Assembly: GCF_002335745.1 (NCBI RefSeq)
Contig: NZ_NIST01000001.1
Span: 1,708,039 to 1,772,038 of the forward strand
Direction of reading: 5' to 3'
Length of the DNA: 64,000 bases
From: Evansella halocellulosilytica
Lineage (GTDB): Bacteria > Bacillota > Bacilli > Bacillales > Salisediminibacteriaceae
Positions 17,967 through 27,188 of this stretch are shown one piece after another; positions within the stretch are counted from its first letter, which is position 1; each line of letters begins with the position of its first letter. Position numbers and translations under genes: made by a program. The notes under the pieces were generated by a model. That model did no database searches. It worked only from the letters and a program-made list of their open reading frames with translations, and was not told the DNA's origin.

Positions 17967-18322
17967 AGAATTCGCTCCTTGTCTGACACAGTTATCGTTC
18001 CTGGTGTATACGAAGTTCATCCTGAGATTTAAACGAACAGGCATCCACGTAACTGCATCGAAAAATAAATGAACGTGTAACTTTTTCATAGTCTGTAACG
18101 TAAAAAAGATTAGCCAATCATAACAAAATCACCTACTATTTTACCATAAAAACCCATATAAAAGATAACATTTTGTAAATTTTACACAAAATTGTCGGGG
18201 ACCTGGTTCGTGTCATAGTTTACGTGTATAATTGGAAATTGGTAGTTTCCAATATTATGTAACTATTGGATAATGGTACATATTTAGTAGTGAGATTTAA
18301 TCAGTCGTAAAGGAGAGAAAAC
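17967..18322. other. Divergent promoter region
   Basis: About 350 bases between the minus-strand gene and the ABC transporter genes. It holds GGGACCTGGTTCGTG (18199-18213), similar to CAGGTACCGGGTCCGTG at 22071, perhaps a degenerate second intergenic motif. No ORF with a convincing start was seen. Confidence 0.35.
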
Positions 18323-19288
18323 ATGAATGAATTTGCACTAGACGTTAAATCGTTGACGAAAAAAGTAAAAGGCAACAAACGAATTGTCGACCAAGCAACG
18401 TTTCAAGTGAAAAAAGGCGAAATAATGGGGCTGCTTGGACCAAACGGTGCTGGGAAAACGACGACGATTCGAATGATTGTTGGTCTGATCTCCAAAAATG
18501 AAGGCCAAGTATTATTAAACGGAAAAGACATGGATAAAGAAGGCCAGCTTATTAAAAAAGAAGTAGGTGCTATCGTTGAAAATCCGGCATTTTATGATTA
18601 TATGAGCGGATATAAAAACCTCATTCAATACTCAAGAATGGCACTTCAGTCTATTTCAAAGGAAAGAATTGACGAAGTAGTAAAGCTTGTCAAGCTTGAC
18701 CACGCTATTCACGATAAAGTGAAAAAATATTCATTAGGGATGAAACAGCGTCTCGGTGTAGCACAAGCAATTTTACATAAACCAGCGCTTCTCATATTAG
18801 ACGAACCGACGAACGGATTAGATCCTCAAGGGATCAGGGAGTTGCGTGATTACTTAAAAGTTCTTGCATCAGAAGGGACATCAACTCTCGTATCTTCTCA
18901 TTTATTAAGTGAAATGCAGCTTATGTGTGATCGTGTCACGATCATGGAACACGGAAAAATCATCAATGTCACGGAACTGTCTTCATTAGATGAGAAAAAT
19001 GAAACGGTAAAAATATCAGTTTCCTTTACTGTCAATGATACGACTATGGCAAAGGAAACGATTGAACGAGCACAATTTGAGATTGATAAAGCGTCCGAAC
19101 AAAAAATAACGCTTCAGCTGTTAAAAGAAGAGATTCCGAAAGTAAACCGTTTGCTCGTAGAAGCAGATGTTGATGTTTTTGAGATTGAAGCGGCGAAGAC
19201 ATCTCTTGAGGATAAATTCCTTCAATTAACATCTGTGGCAGCGAAAGAAAGTGGAGAGGAGGTTTCTGCCAATGATTCAGTTAATTAA
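18323..19288 (+). CDS. ABC transporter ATP-binding protein (exporter)
   Basis: A 321-residue ATPase of the bacitracin/lantibiotic-exporter type. Walker A GLLGPNGAGKTTTIRMIVGL near residue 35, signature YSLGMKQRLGVAQAI near 135, Walker B ALLILDEPTNGLDP near 155 and the H-loop STLVSSHLLSEM near 190 are all visible. A C-terminal extension of about 110 residues follows, as in YxlF/BcrA-like proteins. It overlaps the permease gene by 17 bases, so the two make one transporter. Substrate unknown; antimicrobial peptide or lipid export is the usual role. ATG behind AAAGGAGAGAAA. Confidence 0.9.
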   Translation: MNEFALDVKSLTKKVKGNKRIVDQATFQVKKGEIMGLLGPNGAGKTTTIRMIVGLISKNEGQVLLNGKDMDKEGQLIKKEVGAIVENPAFYDYMSGYKNLIQYSRMALQSISKERIDEVVKLVKLDHAIHDKVKKYSLGMKQRLGVAQAILHKPALLILDEPTNGLDPQGIRELRDYLKVLASEGTSTLVSSHLLSEMQLMCDRVTIMEHGKIINVTELSSLDEKNETVKISVSFTVNDTTMAKETIERAQFEIDKASEQKITLQLLKEEIPKVNRLLVEADVDVFEIEAAKTSLEDKFLQLTSVAAKESGEEVSANDSVN

Positions 19289-20237
19289 AAATGAATGGGT
19301 GAAACTTTGGGCGAAAAAGCAATCATGGATTTTTCTTATTGCCGTTGTTCTTTTTACACTTATTGGCGGCCTTATTTATAACAATTTCAGTGATCAACTT
19401 TCCGGTGGTTCATCTGAAGAAGGATGGGAACGGCAATTAGAAATTGAAATTGAGCATGATAAAGCAACATTAAGCTCTGGCGAATACGAAGAGTGGGAAC
19501 GTGAATTTCTTGAAAGTGATATCCAATATCATGAGGCTGTTTTAGAGGCTGGAATCGATCCGAACGAAACGACAAACTACACGTTTATGAATGACTTTCT
19601 TTTAGGAGTTGCTTCTTTTATGACATTATTTAGTGTTATTATTGCAAGCTCTGTCGTTTCTTCAGAACTTGCGAGTGGAACGATTAAACAGCTCGTGATC
19701 CGTCCATTTGAACGTTGGCAATTTTTAGCGGCAAAACTAATCACTGTGATCATTTATTCGCTCATGATGGTCGTAACTCTCTTTATTGCCCATTGGCTAG
19801 TCGGGACGGTTCTTTTTGGACAAGGAAGCTTACAAGCACCAATCGTTGAGCGTTCATTTGATGGACCGATGATGCAAACGACTGTCGGATCGTTAATTTT
19901 TTCAAAATTAGGGTTGTACACACTGAACATGATAATGTTTGTCATCATTTCGTTTTCACTTTCAACACTATTTAAAAGTCAGTCACTTGCTGTCGGTATC
20001 GGAATCTTTGCCTTGTTTTTCTCAAGTATGTCTCAAGCGTTCACGACTTTGTTAGAAGGAACAGCTTGGTACAAATTTATCATTGTCCCGCACCTATACT
20101 TACAGCATTATGCAACTAACGACACTCTTATGGAAGGCGTCACACTGCCATTTTCATTAATTTTACTAACGGTTTATATGATCGTCTTCCTAGCTGTAAC
20201 AACGATCTTCTTCCAAAAAAGAGACATCGCATATTAA
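19272..20237 (+). CDS. ABC transporter permease (ABC-2 type)
   Basis: A 321-residue membrane subunit with six hydrophobic segments, the first at SWIFLIAVVLFTLIGGLIYN, followed by a large polar external loop of about 90 residues rich in Glu (EEGWERQLEIEIEHDKATL), then helices around FLLGVASFMTLFSVIIASSV and LITVIIYSLMMVVTLFIA. The motif SGTIKQLVIRPFERWQFLAAK is the coupling region typical of ABC-2 permeases. ATG 19272 has GAGAGGAGG upstream; the frame opens earlier at 19251. A perfect palindrome follows as terminator. Confidence 0.88.
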   Translation: MIQLIKNEWVKLWAKKQSWIFLIAVVLFTLIGGLIYNNFSDQLSGGSSEEGWERQLEIEIEHDKATLSSGEYEEWEREFLESDIQYHEAVLEAGIDPNETTNYTFMNDFLLGVASFMTLFSVIIASSVVSSELASGTIKQLVIRPFERWQFLAAKLITVIIYSLMMVVTLFIAHWLVGTVLFGQGSLQAPIVERSFDGPMMQTTVGSLIFSKLGLYTLNMIMFVIISFSLSTLFKSQSLAVGIGIFALFFSSMSQAFTTLLEGTAWYKFIIVPHLYLQHYATNDTLMEGVTLPFSLILLTVYMIVFLAVTTIFFQKRDIAY

Positions 20238-20256
20238 AGTATGAAAAGAACGCACA

Positions 20257-20303
20257 AAACCCAAAACCTTCCAGGTGCCAGGCACCTGGAAGGTTTTGGG
20301 TTT
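20257..20303. repeat. Perfect 47-bp palindrome with GTGCCAGGCAC core, likely terminator
   Basis: Left arm AAACCCAAAACCTTCCAGG continues to GTGCC; the right arm is its exact reverse complement around centre base 20280. It lies 20 bases after the ABC permease stop and before the convergent DUF418 gene. Confidence 0.9.
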
Positions 20304-20386
20304 AAGATTGAAGGTTTTTGTTACGGGGATTATGTTTAAGGTTTAATGTTTTTTTGTTTTAAGATCTTATTCATATTACACCTAAT

Positions 20387-21643
20387 TTACTCATCTTTTT
20401 GTGATTTTTTTAGTGGCTGACGTTGCCAATAAGTAGCGCTTCGCCATAGCCATTCTACCGGACCGAACGAATAGCGTGATAGCCAAAAGCGACTAAAGAT
20501 GACTTGCATAAAGAAAAGTAATAATGCAAGAATGACTCCGATAAAGAAGCCTAATTGTCCAAATAACCCGAAGCCGTAACCGTAAAAAATTGTTGTCATG
20601 ACGATCGATTGGGTTAAATAGTTCGTTAATGACATCCTTCCGACATAGCTAATTCCTTTAAAAAGCGAATTTTCTCCATTGCGACTAAAAACTAACGAAA
20701 ACAATGCAATATACCCGAGTGAAAGGAGTGGACCTCCGATGAAGTATCCGAAAAATTCAAGGCTGCCACTTCCTGTAAATACGCTTCCAGCTTTTATAAG
20801 TAATCCAAAAGTAATGCCGATGGCTGCCATTTTTTTCAACGGTGTTCGGTTGTCATGAAGCTGATGAAGCAACCTCGTTTTTGCAAAAATGAGTCCGATC
20901 AAAAAGAGCATAAATGTTTGTAAAAACGTCATGGTGTGATTAAAAAATGCTGTGAATCCGATCATAAACTCCTTTTGCATAGGATCAATATCAGGTGGCA
21001 TTTTCATTTTATCAAAAATGCTCGTATTGAAACGATGGAATACGACGTCTTGATAGCTGCCTTCTGACAATACTTCAGCTTCATATTCTACATAAGGCTC
21101 AAAACCGAAATATTCATCCTCTTCACCGCCACTTAAAAAACTAACGCCTATGATTAGCAACAATACGACAATGACCCAATTACGTAACGTTTTCACTGGT
21201 CTTTTATAAAAGAAGAAAAGTGCAAGTGCGGTAGTACCATATGTTAAAAGTATGTCGCCATCCCAAATGAAATAGTTGTGCAAGAAGCCGATACCGATGA
21301 GCAGTATAAGCCTTCTTATGAAGATACTCGTAAAGGACTTGTTTTTTTCTTGGATGCGTTCCCACAAAATTGCAGCGCCAAACCCGAATAATATAGCGAA
21401 TATCGGATAAAAACTACCTTGTAGAAACCATTTAGTAAAAGTTAAAGTCCATTGATCAATCAAATGGAGACTATCTGTAATATATGTATATCCAACAAGT
21501 CCATATTGAAACGAGAGCATATTGACGAGTAATATTCCGAGTAATGAAAACCCACGTAAACTGTCAATATGAGTTAATCTATTTGTCGAATCAACAGGAG
21601 ATAAAGAATTTAGCTTTGATTCTGTGTGATTTTGTTTTGTCAC
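20387..21643 (-). CDS. DUF418 family membrane protein
   Basis: A 418-residue polytopic membrane protein. It starts with a cytoplasmic tail followed by RLTHIDSLRGFSLLGILLVN, the conserved opening of DUF418 and related acyltransferase-3-like proteins, and ends with SRFWLSRYSFGPVEWLWRSATYWQRQPL, the equally conserved DUF418 C-terminal motif (F-G-P-x-E-W-x-W-R). About ten membrane segments. Function is not established; YeiB/YxaH are examples. GTG start at 21643 follows AAAGGGGATTAAC on the minus strand. Confidence 0.88.
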   Translation of the reverse strand: MTKQNHTESKLNSLSPVDSTNRLTHIDSLRGFSLLGILLVNMLSFQYGLVGYTYITDSLHLIDQWTLTFTKWFLQGSFYPIFAILFGFGAAILWERIQEKNKSFTSIFIRRLILLIGIGFLHNYFIWDGDILLTYGTTALALFFFYKRPVKTLRNWVIVVLLLIIGVSFLSGGEEDEYFGFEPYVEYEAEVLSEGSYQDVVFHRFNTSIFDKMKMPPDIDPMQKEFMIGFTAFFNHTMTFLQTFMLFLIGLIFAKTRLLHQLHDNRTPLKKMAAIGITFGLLIKAGSVFTGSGSLEFFGYFIGGPLLSLGYIALFSLVFSRNGENSLFKGISYVGRMSLTNYLTQSIVMTTIFYGYGFGLFGQLGFFIGVILALLLFFMQVIFSRFWLSRYSFGPVEWLWRSATYWQRQPLKKSQKDE

Positions 21644-22361
21644 GTTAATCCCCTTTCCTTGTACAATCAGAATTGATAAAACGTAGGAGCGATAGCAAAA
21701 GTGCTACTAAGATTTTACATTAAGACTTGCACGAGGGCGTAAGAGTTTCATGGCAAGCATCCATTAATTTGCTAAGAACTCTTTTTACGACATACGAAGT
21801 TTTGTTTAAAAGTCTTTTTCATTTCAATAAGTCGCCATGAAGACTAATATATTTCTACGTAAATAGTTAGACTCGGTACCGCCAGCTGCGGCAATCAATT
21901 CCAGTCCAATAAATATGAAAAAAATTCAAATGCAAACAATCATAATTTCGCTTAATCCGAGCATCCATATAACCGGAAAACACCAACTGTAACATAATAA
22001 ATTAAAAAATGTTAGTTTCTTAGATCATACACCTTAACAAACAAACCTGTAAATTTAACCAAAAAAATTCAGGTACCGGGTCCGTGAACTTTTGGGCAAA
22101 ACAGTTGACAGGTGGGCGGGATGGTGTTCTATACTGTGCCCTGTGGACGAATTGTACATTGTGAAAAACTATACAAACATAATGTTGATATTGTTAGAAA
22201 AGAAACAAAAATTGGACTTTTCTAACTTTTAGAAAACGTGTTCAAATTTTATTAATATATGATTATAATGAGTGACGTCGGTTCATTTAAAGAACTTGGC
22301 CTGATTTTTCAGAACATTTATCATATTAGTTTAATTTATGAAATGGAAGGGGTTTTCAAAG
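21644..22361. other. Divergent intergenic region with hairpin repeat and promoter
   Basis: Holds the second copy of the CTTGCACGA hairpin repeat (21724-21787), the CAGGTACCGGGTCCGTG motif (22067-22087), an inverted repeat TTAGAAAAG/CTTTTCTAA (22194-22225) and a good -10 hexamer (22264-22269). No protein-coding gene seen. Confidence 0.5.
22241..22269 (+). promoter_or_regulatory. Candidate sigma-A promoter of the AbgT gene
   Basis: TTCAAA (22241-22246), 17 bases, TATAAT (22264-22269). A perfect inverted repeat TTAGAAAAG-N14-CTTTTCTAA just upstream (22194-22225) could be an operator. Also TTGACA at 22105 with a 19-base gap to TATACT is a weaker alternative. Confidence 0.45.
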
Positions 22362-23888
22362 GTGGGAGAAAAACGTAAGGGCTTTTTTCAACGTTTTTTA
22401 GATGGCGTTGAGAAACTTGGAAATAAATTACCTCACCCGGTTACACTATTTGCGATATTAGCATTAGCTGTAATTGTGATCTCCGGTATTGTTTCAGCGA
22501 TGGGAGTTAGCGTGGAACATCCAGGAGAAGAAGGGACAATGGTTGAGGTTACCAGCTTAATGAGTGCTGAAGGAGTCGAATATATATTTACGAGTATGGT
22601 CGATAACTTTATTGGATTCGCTCCGTTAGGCGTTGTACTTGCTACGATGCTCGGGATTGGACTAGCTGAGCGCACTGGACTCATTAGTGCATGTTTACGC
22701 GGCTTTGTTTTGAATATTCCGAAAAGACTTATTACAGCAGGTTTAGTGTTTGCAGGTATTATGTCAAGTGTTGCTTCTGATGCTGGTTATGTTGTGCTAC
22801 CTCCTTTAGGAGCTGTCATCTTCGCAGCATTAGGACGTCACCCATTAGCAGGTCTTGCTGCTGCATTCGCAGGTGTTTCTGCTGGATTTAGTGCGAACTT
22901 GTTTTTATCAGCAACGGATCCTATGCTTGGTGAGTTAACGATCGAAGCTGCAGCTACGATTGATCCAGCATATGCTGAAGGTATGAACATCGCAATGAAC
23001 TACTATTTCATCATTGCATCTGTGTTCGTTTTAACTTTTGTCGGTGCTTGGGTTACTGAAAAAATCGTTGAGCCTCGTCTAGGAGAATATAAAGGTGATT
23101 ACCGAGAAAACTTAAATGGGCTTGAAGCGTCTGAAAAGAAAGGTCTTCTATGGGCAGGAATTGCACTATTCATTGGTGTCGTTTTAACAGCATTGCTCAT
23201 TGTCCCATCAGGTGCACCATTACGTGGAGATGAAGGCGAGATTATCCAATCTCCATTCATGAGCTCTTTAGTTCCAATAATCGCACTATTGTTCTTTATC
23301 CCAGGTCTTGCATACGGAATTGCTACGAAGAATATTCGTAATGATAAAGATGTTGCGAACCAGCTTTCTGATACGATGGCGTCTATGGGAATGTTCATTG
23401 TCCTTGCATTTACAGCAGGTCAATTCGTTGCATTCTTTGCTGAAACAAACATGGGTCTTGTAATCGGTGTTTACGGTGCAGAATTCTTAGACAGCATTAA
23501 TTTATCAGGAATTCCGCTCATCATAGGTTTTATTATTGTTGCAGGGTTCATTAACCTGTTTATCGGAAGTGCCTCTGCAAAGTGGGCAATGATGGCTCCA
23601 GTGTTCGTTCCGATCATGATGTATCTTGGATACTCACCGGAAATGACACAAATGGCATACCGTATTGCCGATTCAACAACAAATATCATTACACCGTTAA
23701 TGACGTATTTTGCAATCATCATTGCTTTCGCACAAAAATATGATAAGAAAATGGGTATCGGTACATTAATTTCTGTTATGTTCCCATTCTCAATTGCATT
23801 TACGATCATTTGGACATTAATGCTCATCATTTGGATGATGTTCGGAATTGATCTAGGACCAGGATCACCGATCTACTACGAAGGATAA
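22362..23888 (+). CDS. AbgT family transporter
   Basis: About 508 residues with 12 or more membrane segments. It starts with a polar tail, then FLDGVEKLGNKLPHPVTLFA, the conserved AbgT opening. Further motifs: GFAPLGVVLATMLGIGLAERTGL, the hairpin-like SVASDAGYVVLPPLGAVIF, FSANLFLSATDPMLGELT and SASAKWAMMAPVFVPIMM, and the C-terminal ADSTTNIITPLMTYFAII. Members take up p-aminobenzoyl-glutamate or expel sulphonamides; which applies is unknown. GTG 22362 has GGAAGGGG at proper spacing; ATG 22338 gives eight more residues. Monocistronic with its own promoter and terminator. Confidence 0.9.
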   Translation: MGEKRKGFFQRFLDGVEKLGNKLPHPVTLFAILALAVIVISGIVSAMGVSVEHPGEEGTMVEVTSLMSAEGVEYIFTSMVDNFIGFAPLGVVLATMLGIGLAERTGLISACLRGFVLNIPKRLITAGLVFAGIMSSVASDAGYVVLPPLGAVIFAALGRHPLAGLAAAFAGVSAGFSANLFLSATDPMLGELTIEAAATIDPAYAEGMNIAMNYYFIIASVFVLTFVGAWVTEKIVEPRLGEYKGDYRENLNGLEASEKKGLLWAGIALFIGVVLTALLIVPSGAPLRGDEGEIIQSPFMSSLVPIIALLFFIPGLAYGIATKNIRNDKDVANQLSDTMASMGMFIVLAFTAGQFVAFFAETNMGLVIGVYGAEFLDSINLSGIPLIIGFIIVAGFINLFIGSASAKWAMMAPVFVPIMMYLGYSPEMTQMAYRIADSTTNIITPLMTYFAIIIAFAQKYDKKMGIGTLISVMFPFSIAFTIIWTLMLIIWMMFGIDLGPGSPIYYEG

Positions 23889-23911
23889 TATTAACCCTCG
23901 GGCAAAATAGC

Positions 23912-23966
23912 GCCCTCACCTAACCCATCGTGCTCATGAAGCACATGAACAGGTGAGGGCTTTTTA
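23912..23966 (+). terminator. Rho-independent terminator of the AbgT gene
   Basis: GCCCTCACCT (23912-23921) pairs with AGGTGAGGGC (23951-23960), with a second internal GTGCTCATGAAGCAC hairpin, then TTTTTAC. Confidence 0.9.
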
Positions 23967-24083
23967 CTTGCGCAAAGAAATAGCAAAAACACAGAGAAGT
24001 ACCAAAACCTAGTCCACAAAAACATTTATAACCAACCACCAAGGAGCTCCCCAAAAAATAAATATACAAAATGATGAATAAAG

Positions 24084-24094
24084 GTGCCTGGCAC
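24084..24094. repeat. GTGCCTGGCAC core without matching arms
   Basis: The core is intact but the flanks (ATAAAG on the left, ATGGATATAA on the right) pair only weakly. Lies in the 335-base gap before the epimerase gene, which otherwise shows nothing. Confidence 0.6.
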
Positions 24095-24223
24095 ATGGAT
24101 ATAATTGGAATTTTGATTTATATTTTGGATGGTGTATTTGCTGAGAATTATGCGTTGCCCTATGAACCGTCTGACTGTATATGAATATTTATATTGCATA
24201 AGGGAAAAAAGGGTGAGGCAACG

Positions 24224-25216
24224 TTGGCAATTTTAGTAACTGGTGCAGCTGGGTTTATTGGGATGCATGTTGTAGACAGGCTCCTTCATGAAGGGTATCC
24301 TGTCATTGGTGCAGATGTGCTAAACGACTATTATGATGTCTCTCTAAAAGAAGCCCGGCTTTCAAAATTATTAAGACATGAAAACTTTACTTTTTACAAA
24401 ACTGATTTGTCAGAAGAGGAACAAACGAAAAAGCTTTTTTCACAATATGATTTTGAACAAGTGATACATTTAGCTGCTCAGGCGGGTGTACGCTATAGTT
24501 TACAAAATCCTCATTCGTATATTCAATCGAATATTGTAGCCTTTATGAATATATTGGAGGCGTGCAGGTATCATCCTGTCTCTCATCTCATATATGCATC
24601 GTCGAGCTCTGTTTATGGAGCAAATGAGAAAAGACCTTATTCTACTAGTGATCATGTCGATCATCCAATCAGTTTATACGCGGCAACGAAAAAAGCGAAC
24701 GAGCTGATGGCACACACTTACAGCCATTTATACAAAATTCCTACGACAGGCTTACGTTTTTTCACAGTATATGGACCTTATGGACGTCCAGATATGGCCT
24801 ACTTTTCGTTTACAAAAAAATTATTTGAACGAAAACCGATTCAAGTATTTAATTATGGAAAAATGGAACGCGACTTTACGTATATTGATGACATTGTTGA
24901 AGGGATCCACAAGTTAATTTGGCTGCCACCTAAGGACGGTTCAGAGCAAAAACAAGGGCAAGCCTCATCACTTTATAAGCTCTATAACATCGGGAACAAC
25001 AAGCCGGTCAGTTTAATGGATTTTATATACACGTTAGAAAAGTATACCGGTGAGCAGGCAATCATCGAGTACTTGCCAATTCAGCCAGGTGACGTGAAAG
25101 CAACTTATGCTGATATTGACGATCTCACGAAGGCAACCGGCTTTAAACCAATAACATCGATTGAAGAAGGCTTAAAAAAGTTCGTTCAGTGGTATAAAGA
25201 ATACTATAATAAGTAA
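24224..25216 (+). CDS. NAD-dependent epimerase, UDP-glucuronate 4-epimerase type
   Basis: A 330-residue extended short-chain dehydrogenase. Rossmann motif TGAAGFIGMHVVDRLLHEG near residue 6, then DVLNDYYDVSLKEARL, the stretch that marks UDP-glucuronate 4-epimerases (CapI, LpsL). Catalytic S/Y/K are in YASSSSVYGAN and LYAATKKANE, and the substrate loop is RFFTVYGPYGRPDMAYFSF. The reaction interconverts UDP-glucuronate and UDP-galacturonate for acidic surface polysaccharide. The TTG start at 24224 (AILVTGAAG) fits GGGTGAGG upstream; the frame opens earlier. It stands alone rather than in a polysaccharide operon. Confidence 0.87.
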   Translation: MAILVTGAAGFIGMHVVDRLLHEGYPVIGADVLNDYYDVSLKEARLSKLLRHENFTFYKTDLSEEEQTKKLFSQYDFEQVIHLAAQAGVRYSLQNPHSYIQSNIVAFMNILEACRYHPVSHLIYASSSSVYGANEKRPYSTSDHVDHPISLYAATKKANELMAHTYSHLYKIPTTGLRFFTVYGPYGRPDMAYFSFTKKLFERKPIQVFNYGKMERDFTYIDDIVEGIHKLIWLPPKDGSEQKQGQASSLYKLYNIGNNKPVSLMDFIYTLEKYTGEQAIIEYLPIQPGDVKATYADIDDLTKATGFKPITSIEEGLKKFVQWYKEYYNK

Positions 25217-25391
25217 CCAAAAATAATACGACCTAATAATGTCCAAATGAAGCCTATTTAACACTAACTCAACACTAATTCAACATTAATTCAACACAAA
25301 ATAAACACTCTGTAAATCACGAATCCAGACAAACATCGAATAAAAACTGAATAAATACCATACCAAACCCAAAATTAATTACCAAAAAAAA

Positions 25392-25410
25392 CCATGTGCC
25401 AGGCACATGG
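25392..25410. repeat. 19-bp palindrome with GTGCCAGGCAC core
   Basis: CCATGTGCCAGGCACATGG is self-complementary around its centre base. Arms do not extend further. Lies in the AT-rich gap (25217-25506) between the epimerase gene and a small gene; nothing else was seen in that gap. Confidence 0.8.
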
Positions 25411-25506
25411 GGAATTATGGAACTTCCCTTTGCGGTGGGGTATAATTTTAGAGAGCGGGTTAGTCTATGGAAGGTTTATGGTAAGCGAACATGGGAGGAG
25501 ATCTTC

Positions 25507-25644
25507 ATGAGCATTGAAGACTTAAAAGAGTTGATGGCAGATATTAAATCGAAGAGTGAAGAAAGACCGGAAATGTGTACAGAAGAAGCGATGAACATGA
25601 TCAATAAAAAACTATTATCAAAATTTAATCAAACAGATAACTAG
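25507..25644 (+). CDS. Small acidic/basic protein (45 aa), unknown function
   Basis: MSIEDLKELMADIKSKSEE and the rest form a charged, helix-prone small protein with one cysteine (EMCTEEAMNMINKK). ATG 25507 follows GGGAGGAGATCTTC, a strong ribosome binding site. The longer in-frame opening at 25396 begins inside the GTGCCAGGCAC palindrome and is discounted. A terminator follows. No family recognised. Confidence 0.65.
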   Translation: MSIEDLKELMADIKSKSEERPEMCTEEAMNMINKKLLSKFNQTDN

Positions 25645-25735
25645 ATCTAAAAATCGTCCAATCATCTAAGGTCGATCGTACAACTATTGACTTCTCCAAA
25701 CTGCCTAACACGATAATACGAAATCGACAAAAAAG

Positions 25736-25773
25736 AAGACAACTGCTTTCACATTGAATCGGTTGTCTTTTTA
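25736..25773 (+). terminator. Terminator after the 45-aa gene
   Basis: AAGACAAC (25736-25743) pairs with GTTGTCTT (25762-25769), followed by TTTT. Confidence 0.8.
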
Positions 25774-25806
25774 ACGCTTTTTTACCGACACGACATCACG
25801 CTATGT

Positions 25807-25872
25807 AATAAAAAACCCCCTCTCGTTTATATTATAGAAGTGGCTGCGAAACCAACTTCATATAACGAGAGG
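25807..25872 (-). terminator. Terminator of the lipoprotein gene (minus strand)
   Basis: On the minus strand CCTCTCGTTATATGAAGTTGG pairs, with a bulge, with CCACTTCTATAATATAAACG and AGAGG, then GGGGTTTTTTATT. Placed 60 bases after the stop of the lipoprotein gene. Confidence 0.8.
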
Positions 25873-25933
25873 AGATACGTTTATTTGAGCAGCAACCATC
25901 ATAAACTCATTTATTCGCCGAGTTTATTAATCG

Positions 25934-26956
25934 TTATTCAACGCCAACAGCAATTTCCAACAGTTCTTCTTTTGCGAGATCATCTGAAAATGACGTAATC
26001 TCAATCGTCAAATCATTTTTGTTAAATGATAAACTACGAATGTCAGCCATCTCATAATATTGTCCCTCGGTACCGTTCACGTTCACTTCTTGGCTGCCCT
26101 CTGGAACAGGCGGGTTCGCACTGTCGTTTAGAATATTAATTAAATACTCTTCACCTTTATCATTTTCGAAAACAAAGAAACTGCTCTGTTCACCAAAATG
26201 ACTTCCTTCAACAAACTCAAAGTTTTCCGGCAGAACGGTAAAATCCGGGAAGTCGTATACTGCCGATTCCTCAAGCTCCTCGAGAGTATCAAATTCTTTA
26301 AAGTCTGAATCCCAATCAACGATAGAAGCACCTGCAGGTAATTCAAACTCGAACAAAGCTGGGTCTAAATCGACATTATATTCAATCGATGTATATTCAA
26401 GAGTCATATCAAATTCATCACTTGAAGATACCATTTTCAAAGGTAAATACGTTTCTTTGTCAATCCAAATCTCATAGTTTTCAATGACGTCAGTATAATC
26501 TTCATCATGATAGTCAATCGTCAAATGAAACGTATCTCTGCCTGCAACCGTATCCTGGCCATTAATGATGATGTCATGATTTTCAAACATATACGTTAAC
26601 ATATCACGCATCATTTCACTTTCATCCGGCACTTCACCTTCACCCACGTTATTATCAAACCTCATCGCTTCTTGTGTACTAGGGTCATATGTCCAAGACT
26701 CACTGTCGTTCGAAATATACAGCGTTCCATCATCCATCTCTTGACGATGAGAGGATGGCTTCTGATTGTATTCAATATAGCTGCTGTCTTCTTCAAAACC
26801 ATTCATACTAAAAGTTGACGTCACTTCAGCGTAATAGGAGTCAATGTTTTCCTGAGCTTCAATTGCACGTTCGATCATCACTTCTGGATCGTCCATCGAA
26901 CATGCGGCCAGAATAAGAGTACCAGAGCCTGCGGCAGCTAATAACAGCTTTTTCAT
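25934..26956 (-). CDS. LolA-like lipoprotein
   Basis: A 340-residue lipoprotein: MKKLLLAAAGSGTLILAAC has a lipobox LAAC with the cysteine at residue 19. The mature part contains IERAIEAQENIDSYYAEVTS, QEMDDGTLYISNDSESWTYDP and VAGRDTFHLTIDY ... WIDKETYLPLKMVSSSDEF, the half-barrel signature of LolA/LppX-like proteins found in Bacillus (outer membrane lipoprotein-sorting fold). The C-terminal 110 residues resemble the DUF4367 domain. In a Gram-positive cell these bind lipids or act near sporulation; the exact role is unknown. ATG behind GGAGGAAA on the minus strand. Confidence 0.82.
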   Translation of the reverse strand: MKKLLLAAAGSGTLILAACSMDDPEVMIERAIEAQENIDSYYAEVTSTFSMNGFEEDSSYIEYNQKPSSHRQEMDDGTLYISNDSESWTYDPSTQEAMRFDNNVGEGEVPDESEMMRDMLTYMFENHDIIINGQDTVAGRDTFHLTIDYHDEDYTDVIENYEIWIDKETYLPLKMVSSSDEFDMTLEYTSIEYNVDLDPALFEFELPAGASIVDWDSDFKEFDTLEELEESAVYDFPDFTVLPENFEFVEGSHFGEQSSFFVFENDKGEEYLINILNDSANPPVPEGSQEVNVNGTEGQYYEMADIRSLSFNKNDLTIEITSFSDDLAKEELLEIAVGVE

Positions 26957-27188
26957 TAAATTTCCTCCTTCTTTATTTAACTAATTCACAACTTTTATCG
27001 TACGTCGAGAACCACTGTTCTTTGAAAAACTGAAATTGAGCCTCGATTTTATTATGACGAAATTCCTCTAGTTGATGTATAGACATTCTTTAACCTTTTA
27101 ATGAGTAAAAATCAATGCCTATTTTTCATTATAGTAAAAATAAGTCCAAGAAACCATAGAAAGACGACAGGAACTTCCTGCCGCCCTA

